NCBI GenBank assembly: GCA_963820095.1
Contig: CAWFZA010000029.1
Span: forward strand, 28,899 to 92,898
Source of the DNA: Roseiarcus sp963820095
GTDB lineage: Bacteria; Pseudomonadota; Alphaproteobacteria; Rhizobiales; Beijerinckiaceae
DNA length: 64,000 nucleotides
Direction: 5' to 3'
Shown here: one piece after another, positions 1 to 7,640 of the stretch
Position numbering within the stretch: the stretch's first letter is position 1
Layout: every line of letters starts with the position of its first letter
Notes under the pieces: model-generated
The model's input: the letters and a program-made list of their open reading frames with translations, nothing else
Told to the model about the DNA's origin: nothing
Databases searched by the model: none
Program-made: the position numbers and the translations under genes

Positions 1-703
1 GGCGAAGGCGCGCCGCTCGCGCCCATCTATCACGCGGCGATGGCGGCGGGCTTCGAACGGCCGCTCATGATCCTCAACTGGGGCGGCGTCGGCAACGTCA
101 CCTACCTGGGGCGCTCAAGGGGAGATCATCGCGTTCGACACCGGCCCCGCCAATGCGCTGATCGACGACTTTGTCATTTCAAGGCGGGGGCTCGCGTTCG
201 ATGAAAACGGCGTGCTTGGCGCAAGCGGGCGCGTCGACCCGACCGCGCTCGCCGCTCTGATGAGCGATCCCTATTTCGAGCGCCCGGCGCCGAAATCGCT
301 CGACCGCAATCACTTCAACGCGGCGGCGGCCTGCGTCAAACAATTGAGCGACGCGGATGGCGCGGCCACGCTCGGCGCGTTCACGGTCGAGTCGACTGCC
401 GCGGCGCTGAAGCATGTCCCGGACGCGCCGGCGCGCTGGCTGGTCGGCGGCGGCGGACGGCGAAATCCGAACCTCATGCGCCGGCTCGCCGAGCGGCTGC
501 AAGTCAAGGTCGAGCCGGTCGAGGCGATCGGTTTCGACGGCGACAGCATCGAGGCGCAATGTTTCGCTTATCTGGGCTTACGCTCGCGGCGCGGTCTGCC
601 GATCTCCTTTCCGACCACGACCGGGGCGCCCGAGCCGATGACCGGCGGCGTCTTCTGGCCGACGAACATGAAAAGGGCCCCGCTTGCGCGAGGCCCTGTT
701 TGA
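1..703 (+). pseudogene. anmK: anhydro-N-acetylmuramic acid kinase, 3' part, frameshifted
   Basis: AnmK phosphorylates 1,6-anhydro-MurNAc with ATP during cytoplasmic peptidoglycan recycling. The gene enters from the left edge, so its N-terminus is missing. About 235 codons are present against a usual 360-380. The first frame reads NWGGVGNVTYLG, matching the family NxGGxxN segment. After about position 115 the match continues one frame over as EIIAFDTGPANALIDD, the phosphate/sugar-binding region, and then RRNPNLMRRLAERL and AIGFDGDSIEAQCFAYL near the C-terminus. One extra base around 105-121 therefore breaks the frame. It is either a sequence error or a recent mutation. Identity is secure from the motifs; functionality is not. 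Confidence 0.85.
674..697. terminator. bidirectional hairpin between convergent genes
   Basis: AGGGCC at 674-679 pairs with GGCCCT at 692-697. The hairpin is preceded by AAAA and followed by TGTTT, and overlaps the last codons of anmK. It lies between two genes that converge (anmK on +, the glycine-rich gene ending at 724 on -), so it could terminate both. Confidence 0.6.
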
Positions 704-723
704 AACGGCGAAGCCCGCGAACG

Positions 724-1167
724 TCAGCAGACGTTCACGGACTGCTGGCCGAGGTAATTGCCGTAAGCGTCATAGGTCGGCCGAACCTGCCAGCAGCCGC
801 CGCCATCGCCATACCCATAGCCGCCGCCCCAGTAGGGGTAGCTGGCGATCGCCGCGCCGCCGATCACGCCCGCTGCAATCGCAGGGCCCCACCAGCCGCC
901 GTACCAGTTGCCGCCGCGCCAATAGCCCCCATGCCAGGTCCGGCCGCCGCCGGCCCAGCCGCCGCCATGCCATCCGCCGCCATGCCAGCCGCCACCGTGC
1001 CAACCACCGCCGCCGCCAGCCACCGTGCCAGCCACCGCCGTGCCAGCCGCCGCCGCCGCCATGCCAGTTCCGGCCGACGCCGGAGTCACCGGCAGAGCAA
1101 CGACGGCCGCGGCCATCGCCAGCGCCGAGATCCCGGCGACGATCGTCTTCGAAATCCTCACCATCAT
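724..1167 (-). CDS. secreted glycine/tryptophan/histidine-rich protein, copy 1
   Basis: Function unknown. The start is one of two consecutive ATGs (1167 or 1164) placed just after a GGAGG box, which rejects the longer reading frame upstream. A signal peptide is visible (KTIVAGISALAMAAAVVALP, cleavage probably after ASA). The mature chain holds tandem GGGWHGG units, then a hydrophobic stretch AIAAGVIGGAAIAS and a C-terminus GCWQVRPTYDAYGNYLGQ ending in VC. The frame-disrupted paralogue at 1455-1942 has the same architecture and a similar tail. Small Gly-rich exported proteins with this tail are common in Hyphomicrobiales, but I know of no established role. Probably periplasmic or surface located. 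Confidence 0.75.
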   Translation of the reverse strand: MMVRISKTIVAGISALAMAAAVVALPVTPASAGTGMAAAAAGTAVAGTVAGGGGGWHGGGWHGGGWHGGGWAGGGRTWHGGYWRGGNWYGGWWGPAIAAGVIGGAAIASYPYWGGGYGYGDGGGCWQVRPTYDAYGNYLGQQSVNVC

Positions 1168-1337
1168 GAGCCTCCGTATGGACCGGCCGACCGCCGGATA
1201 AACGCCCGCCGAGGACAAAGGATTAACCCCGTCGTATTTGGTAAGTTGCACGCCAATTCCGGCGACGGTTTGACGGCCGCGCGTCGCCAGGGCGGCGACG
1301 CGCGATTTGTCTTTGGGCAACAGGATACCACGCAATT

Positions 1338-1379
1338 CCTGAATGGATGTTCATAGTATATGCTGAACAAACATTCAGG
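1338..1379. promoter_or_regulatory. nested perfect palindrome upstream of the Gly-rich gene
   Basis: The outer arms CCTGAATG (1338-1345) and CATTCAGG (1372-1379) enclose inner arms TGTTCA (1348-1353) and TGAACA (1364-1369), with a ten-base AT-rich centre. It lies about 170 bases upstream of the gene starting at 1167 and 75 bases downstream of the stop at 1455, with no T-run. It looks more like a two-tier operator than a terminator, though a stem-loop in RNA is equally possible. Confidence 0.5.
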
Positions 1380-1454
1380 ATAGCGGCTTCAGAGTTATGG
1401 TTTCAATTTTTCTTTACCTGAAGCCAGTTCGGCGCCCGACAGGCCGCAAGGCGT

Positions 1455-1942
1455 CTAGTCGCAAATGTTTACGAGGCGTCGGCCGAGATAATGGCCTTGC
1501 GCCGTCCACACCCGCCTCCTCACCCAGCAACCGGGTCCCGCCGTCATAGGCTGGCTGCGAAGCGATCGCGACCCCGAGGGGCACAGTCGCCGCCGCGATC
1601 GCCCAGCCCGGATCGCAGCCCCAGCCGCCAGCCCCAGCCCCAGCCGCAATTCCAGCAGCCGCCGCCCCAGCCGCCGCCCCAGCCCGCGCGCCGCCAGCCC
1701 CAACCGCCGCCGCCCCATCCGGGCCGGCCCCAGCCGCCATGCCAGCCTCCGCCCCAACCGCCGCCACGCCAACCGCCGCCCCAGCCGCCGCCATGGAAGC
1801 CGCCGCCGTGGAAACCACCGCCGTGGAAACCACCGCCGCCGTGCCACTGCGCCGCCGCGGGCGTGGGCGTCGAGGCGACGACCGTCGCCATGCCGAGCGC
1901 GGCAACCGCCGCGACCACGGTCTTCTTGATCGAATTACGCAT
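1455..1942 (-). pseudogene. secreted glycine/tryptophan-rich protein, copy 2, two frameshifts
   Basis: Paralogue of the 724-1167 gene. It begins with a signal peptide (KKTVVAAVAALGMATVVAST, then PAAAQ) and continues as repeated HGGGF and GGGW units. The expected sequence then hops through all three frames: frame A through the WNCGWGWGW segment, frame C for GWAIAAATVPLGVAIASQPA, and frame B for the tail RRRVWTAQGHYLGRRLVNIC. That tail matches the DAYGNYLGQ tail of copy 1, so all pieces belong together. The extremely GC-rich repeats are prone to indels, so sequence error is likely. If real, the protein is truncated. Confidence 0.6.
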
Positions 1943-2014
1943 GGGAACACCTCCCGTTGATCGGCCCTCATCGCCGCGTCTCGGTTCTAAAACTAGGTTG
2001 CGACGAAAAAGGTT

Positions 2015-2905
2015 CTAGGCCTTGTTCGATCTTCCGCGCAAAAAATTGATAATTCCCGAGAAATCTTGGCCGCCGTGGTCGGCCGCGACATAGAGAGCGT
2101 AGAGTTGCGCGGCCTCGGCGCCCAGCGGCGTCAGGGCCCCGACGCTCGACGCCGCCTCCTGCGCCAATCGCAAATCCTTGAGCATGAGGGACGCGGCGAA
2201 TCCGGGCTTGTAGTCACGATTGGCGGGGGAAGCCGGAACCGGCCCCGGAACCGGGCAGTAGGTGGTGAGCGACCAGGACTGGCCCGAGGCGGTCGAGGAA
2301 ACGTCGTACAAAGCCTGCGCCGACAGGCCCAGCTTCTCGGCGAGCGCAAAGGCTTCGCAGGTGACGATCATGGTCGCGCCGAGGATCATGTTGTTGCAGA
2401 TCTTGGCCGCCTGCCCTGCCCCTGCCCCGCCGCAATGGACGATGCGCTTGCCCATGTTTTCGAGGATCGGCTTCGCCCGTGCGAAGGCTTCGTCGGAACC
2501 GCCGCACATGAAGGTGAGCGTTGCGCCCGTCGCTCCGACGACGCCGCCCGAGACCGGCGCGTCGAGGGTCAGCACGCCCGCGGCGGCGCCCGCCTCGTGC
2601 GCTTTTCTTGCGCTATCGACGTCAATGGTCGAGCAATCGATGACGAGAGCGCCTTTCGACACAGCAGGCAACAAGTCCGCGTGAGCGGCGAGAACGTGCT
2701 TGCCGGCGGGCAACATGGTGACGACAACGTCGGCGCTGGCGACCGCCTCGCGGGCATTTCCCGCAATCGCCACGCCCGAGGCGGCGGCCGCCGTCTTCGC
2801 CGCATCGACGAGATCGAAGCCCTGAACCGAGTGGCCGGCCTTGACGAGGTTCGCAGCCATCGGCGCGCCCATGTTGCCGAGACCGATGAACGCGATTTTC
2901 GACAT
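2015..2905 (-). CDS. mmsB: 3-hydroxyisobutyrate dehydrogenase
   Basis: Oxidises 3-hydroxyisobutyrate to methylmalonate semialdehyde with NAD+ in valine degradation (cytoplasm). Full length at 296 residues. The N-terminal Rossmann motif GLGNMGAPMAANL, the substrate-binding DAPVSGGVVGATGATL and the catalytic-lysine segment GAGQAAKICNNM are all present. The C-terminal helical domain ends with DFSGIINFLRG. The start has a GGAGGAG box 3 bases upstream. The valine-pathway acyl-CoA dehydrogenase gene lies at 8994-10145 on the same strand, so the intervening island (4487-8873) may have split an ancestral cluster. Related beta-hydroxyacid dehydrogenases are hard to separate by eye, but DAPVSGG with GxxxxAKxxNN favours HIBADH. 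Confidence 0.9.
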   Translation of the reverse strand: MSKIAFIGLGNMGAPMAANLVKAGHSVQGFDLVDAAKTAAAASGVAIAGNAREAVASADVVVTMLPAGKHVLAAHADLLPAVSKGALVIDCSTIDVDSARKAHEAGAAAGVLTLDAPVSGGVVGATGATLTFMCGGSDEAFARAKPILENMGKRIVHCGGAGAGQAAKICNNMILGATMIVTCEAFALAEKLGLSAQALYDVSSTASGQSWSLTTYCPVPGPVPASPANRDYKPGFAASLMLKDLRLAQEAASSVGALTPLGAEAAQLYALYVAADHGGQDFSGIINFLRGRSNKA

Positions 2906-3076
2906 GATCTCCTCCCAAGGTCGCCAGCGCTGGAAGGAAACCTCAGCGCAAGGCGTCTAACAACTAGCACTTTGTGTCCGAATGCGGATGTGCAAAAGGA
3001 GAGGCGCTTTTGACGGGCTTCGTCTGGCTCGCGACCCTTCTTCGCTTGTGCGGCTTTGGCTCCCAAGGGACCGATC

Positions 3077-3521
3077 ATGACGGAATCAGCCATCACCGGC
3101 GGTATTGAGCAGGCCATCAGAAACTACATTCAGGCCTGCAACGGCGGCGACGCGGACAGAATCGCCGCGTGCTTTAGCCTCGACGCCGTCCATTACTTTC
3201 CGACCGTCGCAAAGTGGGCGGGCGCATCGACGATCGGCGCCGAATTTCTCGAAGAGAGTTCAAGCGCTCGGACACCTGTGGACGATCGACAAAGTTCTTG
3301 TTGATGCAGATCGGCGCGAGGGCGTGCTTGAGTGGACGCAGTTCGACAAAGAGGACCGAGCGCTTCGCGGCGTAGACTGGTTCGTCTTCGAGCCAAAGTC
3401 GTTTCGAATTCAGGAGATTCGCGCTTATGGCGCGGCGCCAATCCAGCGGGACCTCGAACGCCAGGAGTTGCAGGATTTCGACTACGCCGGGCGCGGCTAT
3501 CCGATGGCGCGCCCGGCCTGA
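3077..3521 (+). pseudogene. SnoaL/NTF2-like protein, one frameshift
   Basis: The start ATG at 3077 follows AAGGGA. The first frame gives the usual SnoaL/NTF2 opening (IEQAIRNYIQACNGGDADRI, then DAVHYFP). After about 3245 the fold continues one frame over as LWTIDKVLVDADRREGVLEW, then RGVDWFVFEPKSFRIQEIRA and a C-terminal YAGRGYP. The two halves give about 147 residues, normal for a single cone-shaped alpha+beta domain. Members bind small hydrophobic substrates or act as isomerases or cyclases; the ligand cannot be told. Transcribed alone, divergent from mmsB. Confidence 0.65.
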
Positions 3522-3655
3522 CTCCTGTACGCCGGGGCCGGCTTGCTCGCTTGAGGAGGCGCCGCTAGGCATCGCACGTCGCGGCGAATATCGGTGGCCG
3601 CAAAGTCGGGCGACTTCTGGCAAAGACGCCGGTCCTCACTCACAATCTCGGCGCG

Positions 3656-4408
3656 ATGCCTTCCATCGAACTCCATCCGCTTGTCGTCGCAACCCTCACG
3701 TTCCTGCTCGCAGGCTTTGTGAAGGGCGTGATCGGGCTCGGCCTGCCGACCGTCTCGATGGGGCTCCTCAGCCTCGTGATGGCGCCCGCCAAAGCCGCCT
3801 CGCTCCTGATCGTGCCGTCGTTCGTGACCAACGTCTGGCAACTGGCTGCTGGCCCGAGTTTCAGGCGGCTGGCTTACCGCCTCTGGCCAATGCTCACGGG
3901 GGTGGTCGCCGGCACGCTCGCCGGCACAGGTTTGCTGACGGGAAGCCATGCGGGGCAAGCCGCTGTCGCGCTCGGGCTTTTGCTCATGCTTTATGCCGGA
4001 CTGGGCCTCACTTCGGTTCACTTCACGGCGCCCCCTTCGGCCGAACGCTGGCTCGGGCCTCTGATTGGCGCGCTGACCGGCCTCGTCACCGCCGCGACCG
4101 GCGTGTTCGTGATCCCCGCCGTGCCCTATATCGGCGCTCTCAATCTGGGTAAGGAGGACATGATCCAGGCGCTCGGCCTCTCCTTCACCGTCTCGACCGT
4201 CGCGCTCGCCGTCGCGCTCGCCGCGGGCGGCGCTTTCGCGCTTGGCGACGTCGGCGCTTCAACCGCCGCGCTTGCGCCCGCGCTTCTCGGCCTGGCGGCC
4301 GGCGGCGCCCTGCGCGGCCGCTTCAGCGAGAAGACGTTCCGGCGGATCTTCTTCGGCGGATTGCTGGTGCTTGGGGCGCACCTCGCGTCGCGGGCGGTGA
4401 TTTGGTGA
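3656..4408 (+). CDS. TauE/SafE (TSUP) family membrane exporter
   Basis: 250 residues, nearly all hydrophobic, with about eight membrane segments. It opens with the family signature FVKGVIGLGLPTVSMGLL and has the second internal repeat ALTGLVTAATGVFVIPAVPY. TSUP proteins move sulfite, sulfoacetate or related organosulfur anions across the inner membrane. The substrate here is unknown because no neighbouring sulfur gene is seen. The frame ends at 4408, shortly before the accessory island. Confidence 0.85.
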   Translation: MPSIELHPLVVATLTFLLAGFVKGVIGLGLPTVSMGLLSLVMAPAKAASLLIVPSFVTNVWQLAAGPSFRRLAYRLWPMLTGVVAGTLAGTGLLTGSHAGQAAVALGLLLMLYAGLGLTSVHFTAPPSAERWLGPLIGALTGLVTAATGVFVIPAVPYIGALNLGKEDMIQALGLSFTVSTVALAVALAAGGAFALGDVGASTAALAPALLGLAAGGALRGRFSEKTFRRIFFGGLLVLGAHLASRAVIW

Positions 4409-4486
4409 TCTGAGACGAGCGAGGCCGCGCACGACGCGCTGTTCTCAACCATTCGCCCGCACCACGATAGACGAAATCCACCACCA

Positions 4487-4594
4487 CGCTTGGCGGAATT
4501 GGTAGACGCCCGTCATTGCCCAAGCCCCTTGGCATGAAGAGGCTTAATCAATGACGCAAGCTATCTGACACGGGTTCGAATCCCGTTTGGGCGC
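4487..4594 (+). tRNA. tRNA-Leu-like element with an extra hairpin; probably not a standard tRNA
   Basis: The 5' part GGCGGAATTGGTAGACGC (4492-4509) is the hallmark D-arm of bacterial tRNA-Leu. The T-arm is perfect: ACGGG, loop TTCGAAT, CCCGT (4570-4586). Ends CGCTTGG (4487-4493) and TTGGGCG (4587-4593) pair only through three Watson-Crick and four G-U pairs, and the 5' strand overlaps the D-arm. Between the arms an 8-bp stem CGTCATTG/CAATGACG (4511-4518, 4549-4556) carries a second, inserted helix, AAGCCCCTT/AAGAGGCTT (4522-4530, 4537-4545, one mismatch, loop GGCATG). No clear anticodon loop results. A T-run follows (GATTTTTCC). It is either a decayed or mobile-element tRNA or a tRNA mimic. 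Confidence 0.5.
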
Positions 4595-4999
4595 GCGATT
4601 TTTCCACTACCTACGAATAAAGGTGGGCGCCGAAGTTTCGAACCTCCGCGGACTGTGATCACAATTGCAAGTCCTAATGGGCAATCTCGCCAAGGAATAG
4701 ACGACCTGCTAATGTCCACACGGCGGCATTAAAAACGTATGGCCCGCCCCGTTCGCAAGAGGCTTTGTCGAGATTGGCTGCTGATCCAGTCTGCTTCAAC
4801 GTATCCGGCCTCGGAGGCTCTTCTCCCGGCCAAGATGGAGATACGCGCGTTCCGGTCCTCATAAGAGTCACGGCGTCGAGCGCCGTTTTTTAAACCAGGC
4901 TTCCGGAACGCCGTTCGACTGTGAGGCCATCTCGTCGTCACCCTCTCGCAAACTCCTTTCTTGACCGACCTGCCCGTTCAGAGCGCTCGACCAGTTCCC
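4595..4999. other. non-coding stretch between tRNA-like element and transposase
   Basis: I see no gene in these 405 bases. They contain a dyad GGACT/AGTCC around 4650-4674 enclosing the palindrome GTGATCAC, and a GGTTCGAAA box on the minus strand near 4630-4640 that resembles a weak T-arm without a matching acceptor. The stretch lies immediately downstream of an IS110/IS1111-type transposase. In the IS1111 group the guide (bridge) RNA is encoded in this 3' non-coding end, so this is where one would expect it. That placement is inference. Confidence 0.4.
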
Positions 5000-6046
5000 T
5001 TACACCGCCATCGAATGCACTCCCTTGACGGCGAAAGTCTGGCCTCGCCGCAGCACCGCCCAAGCGATCCTTGCCAGCTTGTTGGCGAGGGCGACGACCG
5101 CAACATTGTGATGGGCGCGTCCCAAGAGCCCTTTTGCCCATCGACCGAGCGGAGTGTCGCGTTCAGCTACGTGAGGCAAGGCCGCCCGTGCTCCGTGGAC
5201 CAGGAGCTTGCGCAGATATTTGTTGCCGCGCTTGCTGATCCCGAGCAGCTTCGGCTTGCCGCCAGTGGTGAACTGCTGTGGGACCAAGCCGAGCCAGGCG
5301 GCGAGATCCCGCCCACGATCGAAGCTTTCCGCCCGGCCGACAGCGGCCACCAGCGCTGAGGCGATCGTTGGCCCGACGCCCGGAATCGTTGTCAGCCGAC
5401 GAGCCTCTTCGTTCTCTCTCGCCCAGTGGACGAACTCGGCGTCAAAGGCTGCAATCCGCTGATCGAGCTCAGCCCATTGCGCGCGGGCGTCCGCGATCAG
5501 CAGAACTATGCGTGGGCTCAGTTCCGCGCCGCCCTGCTCATCCATCAGCACGCTCAGGAAGTGCTCGAGCTTCCGCTTGCCCTGCGGCGCGACATGCCCA
5601 CGCTCCAGCAGGATGGCGCGCAACTGATTGATCAGAGCCGTCCGCTCGCCGACCAGCCGATCCCTCGACCGATGGAGCGTCTGAATGTCGAGCTGATCCT
5701 GACTTTTCAGTTCGACGAACCGCATCGTCGGACGGGTGGCCGCTTCGGCGATCCCTTCAGCGTCGCGATCGTCGTTCTTCTGCGCCTTGACATAGGGTCG
5801 GACATATTCGGGAGACATCAGCCGGACGTCGTGGCCATGAGTGGCGAACACACGACCGAGATGGTGGGCGCCGCAGCAGGCCTCCATCCCGATCACGCAC
5901 TGGGGAAGCTTCTCCGCCAGAGCGATCAGCGTCTCACGTCTCACCTTACGCCGCATCACGACCGCACCGGACCTGTCGAGCCCGACCACGCTGCAGACGT
6001 TCTTGCCAAGATCGACGCCAAGAACAGAGATTGCCGTCAAAGCCAT
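5000..6046 (-). mobile_element. IS110-family (IS1111-like) transposase
   Basis: Complete DEDD recombinase of about 348 residues. The start is placed at the MALTAISVLG methionine just after a GGAGGAGGAG box; a longer frame begins at 6112. The N-terminal RuvC-like part shows LGVDLGKNV (first Asp), VIGMEACCGAHH (Glu) and KNDDRDAEGIAEAA (Asp pair). The C-terminal Tnp_20 domain has TIPGVGPTIASALVAAVG and the conserved serine region GNKYLRKLLVHGA. IS110 elements lack classical terminal repeats, so I could not fix the ends. The spacing to the next gene (stop at 6118) is only about 70 bases, so the element edge must be close to, or inside, that gene's 3' end. Confidence 0.9.
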
Positions 6047-6117
6047 TTCCAACTCCTCCTCCTGAACCGCCGGCGACCCTACGACGCCGGAAGGAGGGGC
6101 GGGCCATTCCATAAGGG

Positions 6118-6705
6118 TTAGGAAGCATTCCTGCCTGGGCTCTCACGGGTGAAGCCGCCGCCGTGACGAAAGGTCGACAGCATGATGCGCCTGCATTTCA
6201 TGCGCAGCCGCTCGACCGTCCAACCGCTTCCGAATCCTTGCACCACGAAAACGATGACATGACCTGCGTGTAGCGTATGCGCGTAGGCTGTTGCCGCGCT
6301 CATCCCTTCGGTCGGCTCCCGGGCTTCCATGCACCACGTTCCGAAAAGCTCCCCGGTAGGGAAATGACCCCATTCTCCCGTTTCCGCGAGCAACGTCTGG
6401 CGAGAATTCGCGATGTGAAAATCAATCTCGGATCGGCCGTGAATCGCAAGCGCCTGTTCCGTCGGGAGATGGATCATATCCGGTGGGACCGGGGTGACAA
6501 CCAGTTGGAGCAGCCACTTCACGGCGCCGCGTTCGACACTCCAAAAGTAAGCGCCAGGCCGCCTCCTGACACTTACCCTTCCTTTTCCAATCAGGAATGA
6601 GAAGCGGGCCTGCGCGGCGACCACGCAAACGATCATTCCGTCATCGGAAGTTCCATAAGTTACTTCAACTTCCACGTCCCGATTTCTTTTTCGGGGGTCA
6701 GCCAT
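6118..6705 (-). CDS. hypothetical protein, fourth gene of TIR operon
   Basis: 195 residues, not recognised. It is predicted soluble, mixed alpha/beta, with no signal peptide. It overlaps the preceding gene by 46 bases (start 6705, previous stop 6660), which indicates translational coupling. GC content and codon use are clearly less GC-rich than the core genes on either side. The stop at 6118 is within about 70 bases of the IS110 transposase start, so the native C-terminus may have been lost to the insertion. A sensor or accessory role beside the TIR protein is possible but not shown. Confidence 0.65.
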   Translation of the reverse strand: MADPRKRNRDVEVEVTYGTSDDGMIVCVVAAQARFSFLIGKGRVSVRRRPGAYFWSVERGAVKWLLQLVVTPVPPDMIHLPTEQALAIHGRSEIDFHIANSRQTLLAETGEWGHFPTGELFGTWCMEAREPTEGMSAATAYAHTLHAGHVIVFVVQGFGSGWTVERLRMKCRRIMLSTFRHGGGFTRESPGRNAS

Positions 6706-7130
6706 GTGAAACTGATCAAGACGCTAAACAACTCTTCGTACGTGACACTCCATAGGCGGCGATCCTCATCGACAAGTTTAGCTTTACTCCCTACTATATT
6801 CTTGCCATCTTGTAGAAACGTGCCCCACTCCAGTGGCCATACTTCTGAATAAACAACGATATACTCCCGTCCTGTCGCGAAAACGTGATCAAAATTCACA
6901 CAATGATCCGTGTTTCCGTCGCTGAGATTAAGCGCGCACATTACGTGTTTTGTGAGCTTCAGCAGGGCCGTCATCTTTGTGATGTATTGTAGGTCATCGT
7001 GATAATCGTCGTCGCTCTGTGGCCGAGCCCGTATAGCGTCCACCTCAACCCGTTCAGCGGCCCCCCCGTCGAGTGTTTCTCCCTCTTCCAGATCCTCGGG
7101 CCATTCCAACGAGGGAAGCTCCGCGCTCAT
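6660..7130 (-). CDS. hypothetical acidic protein, third gene of TIR operon
   Basis: 156 residues, not recognised. The N-terminal 45 residues are strongly acidic and probably disordered (EDLEEGETLDGG, SDDDYHDD). The rest looks folded, with alternating strands such as GREYIVVYSEVWPLEWG. No membrane segment or signal peptide. Its start overlaps the upstream stop by four bases (ATGA at 7127-7130) and its 3' end overlaps the next gene by 46 bases, so the genes form one tightly coupled transcript. AT-richer than the surrounding chromosome. Confidence 0.65.
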   Translation of the reverse strand: MSAELPSLEWPEDLEEGETLDGGAAERVEVDAIRARPQSDDDYHDDLQYITKMTALLKLTKHVMCALNLSDGNTDHCVNFDHVFATGREYIVVYSEVWPLEWGTFLQDGKNIVGSKAKLVDEDRRLWSVTYEELFSVLISFTWLTPEKEIGTWKLK

Positions 7131-7636
7131 TTGAACGAAACCTTGGCGATGCGCGTCGCTTTCATGGCCTTTGCCGATCTTTCGCCGCGCGCATTCGTAG
7201 CGAGAGCGCTCAGACGCACCTCGTAGAGACCATCATCCTCGGGCTGAATTGCTCCATCAATAATTTCGGATTGGCCGGGGTCCAGGTCGAACATGAGTCG
7301 CGAATGACCTTCGCTGTCGAATAGATTAGGCGCCGACCCGTCGAACCGTCTTGGCCGGTCCGACATGCGATTGCCCTCGGAAAGGAGCCACGAACCGTAG
7401 AAACCCTGCTTCGTCAGACGAAGGAAGAGCTGATGGGGAAAGCGAACCCCGCGAAACGTAATTTCCTTCCTCTTGAGCGTAAGCGGGTCGATCAGCTGCC
7501 ACTGGCTCGCAAACTTCATGCTGATAATAGTTAGCGGCGAGCTCCCGGCATTCGACAAGGTCAGCCGAAACTTGCAACCGCCCATGTACGCAACGCCGTA
7601 GGGATCGCCCAAGTCGAACACACTCCCATGGGACAA
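7127..7636 (-). CDS. hypothetical protein, second gene of TIR operon (or C-terminal half of the TIR protein)
   Basis: 169 residues. The only start in this frame is a TTG at 7636, with no convincing ribosome site. The frame stays open upstream without another start, reading GRFAFRFQLDALSHGSVFDL, while the TIR frame just above reads AFRFSISA and stops. The doubled AFRF suggests that one indel separates a TIR domain from this region. The sequence looks like a beta-sandwich (KFRLTLSNAGSSPLTIISM, then GLYEVRLSALATNARGE). Function unknown; possibly a sensing domain attached to, or coupled with, the TIR effector. Confidence 0.6.
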   Translation of the reverse strand: MSHGSVFDLGDPYGVAYMGGCKFRLTLSNAGSSPLTIISMKFASQWQLIDPLTLKRKEITFRGVRFPHQLFLRLTKQGFYGSWLLSEGNRMSDRPRRFDGSAPNLFDSEGHSRLMFDLDPGQSEIIDGAIQPEDDGLYEVRLSALATNARGERSAKAMKATRIAKVSFK

Positions 7637-7640
7637 AGCG

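Noticed and set aside
4487..4594. Group I intron in the tRNA-Leu-like element
   Set aside because: The insert is only about 24 bases; group I introns need about 200 or more.
4621..4700. Second tRNA-like structure on the minus strand
   Set aside because: A GGTTCGAAA box and a GGACT/AGTCC stem are present, but the T-loop is one base too long and no acceptor strand pairs with GGCGCCCACC.
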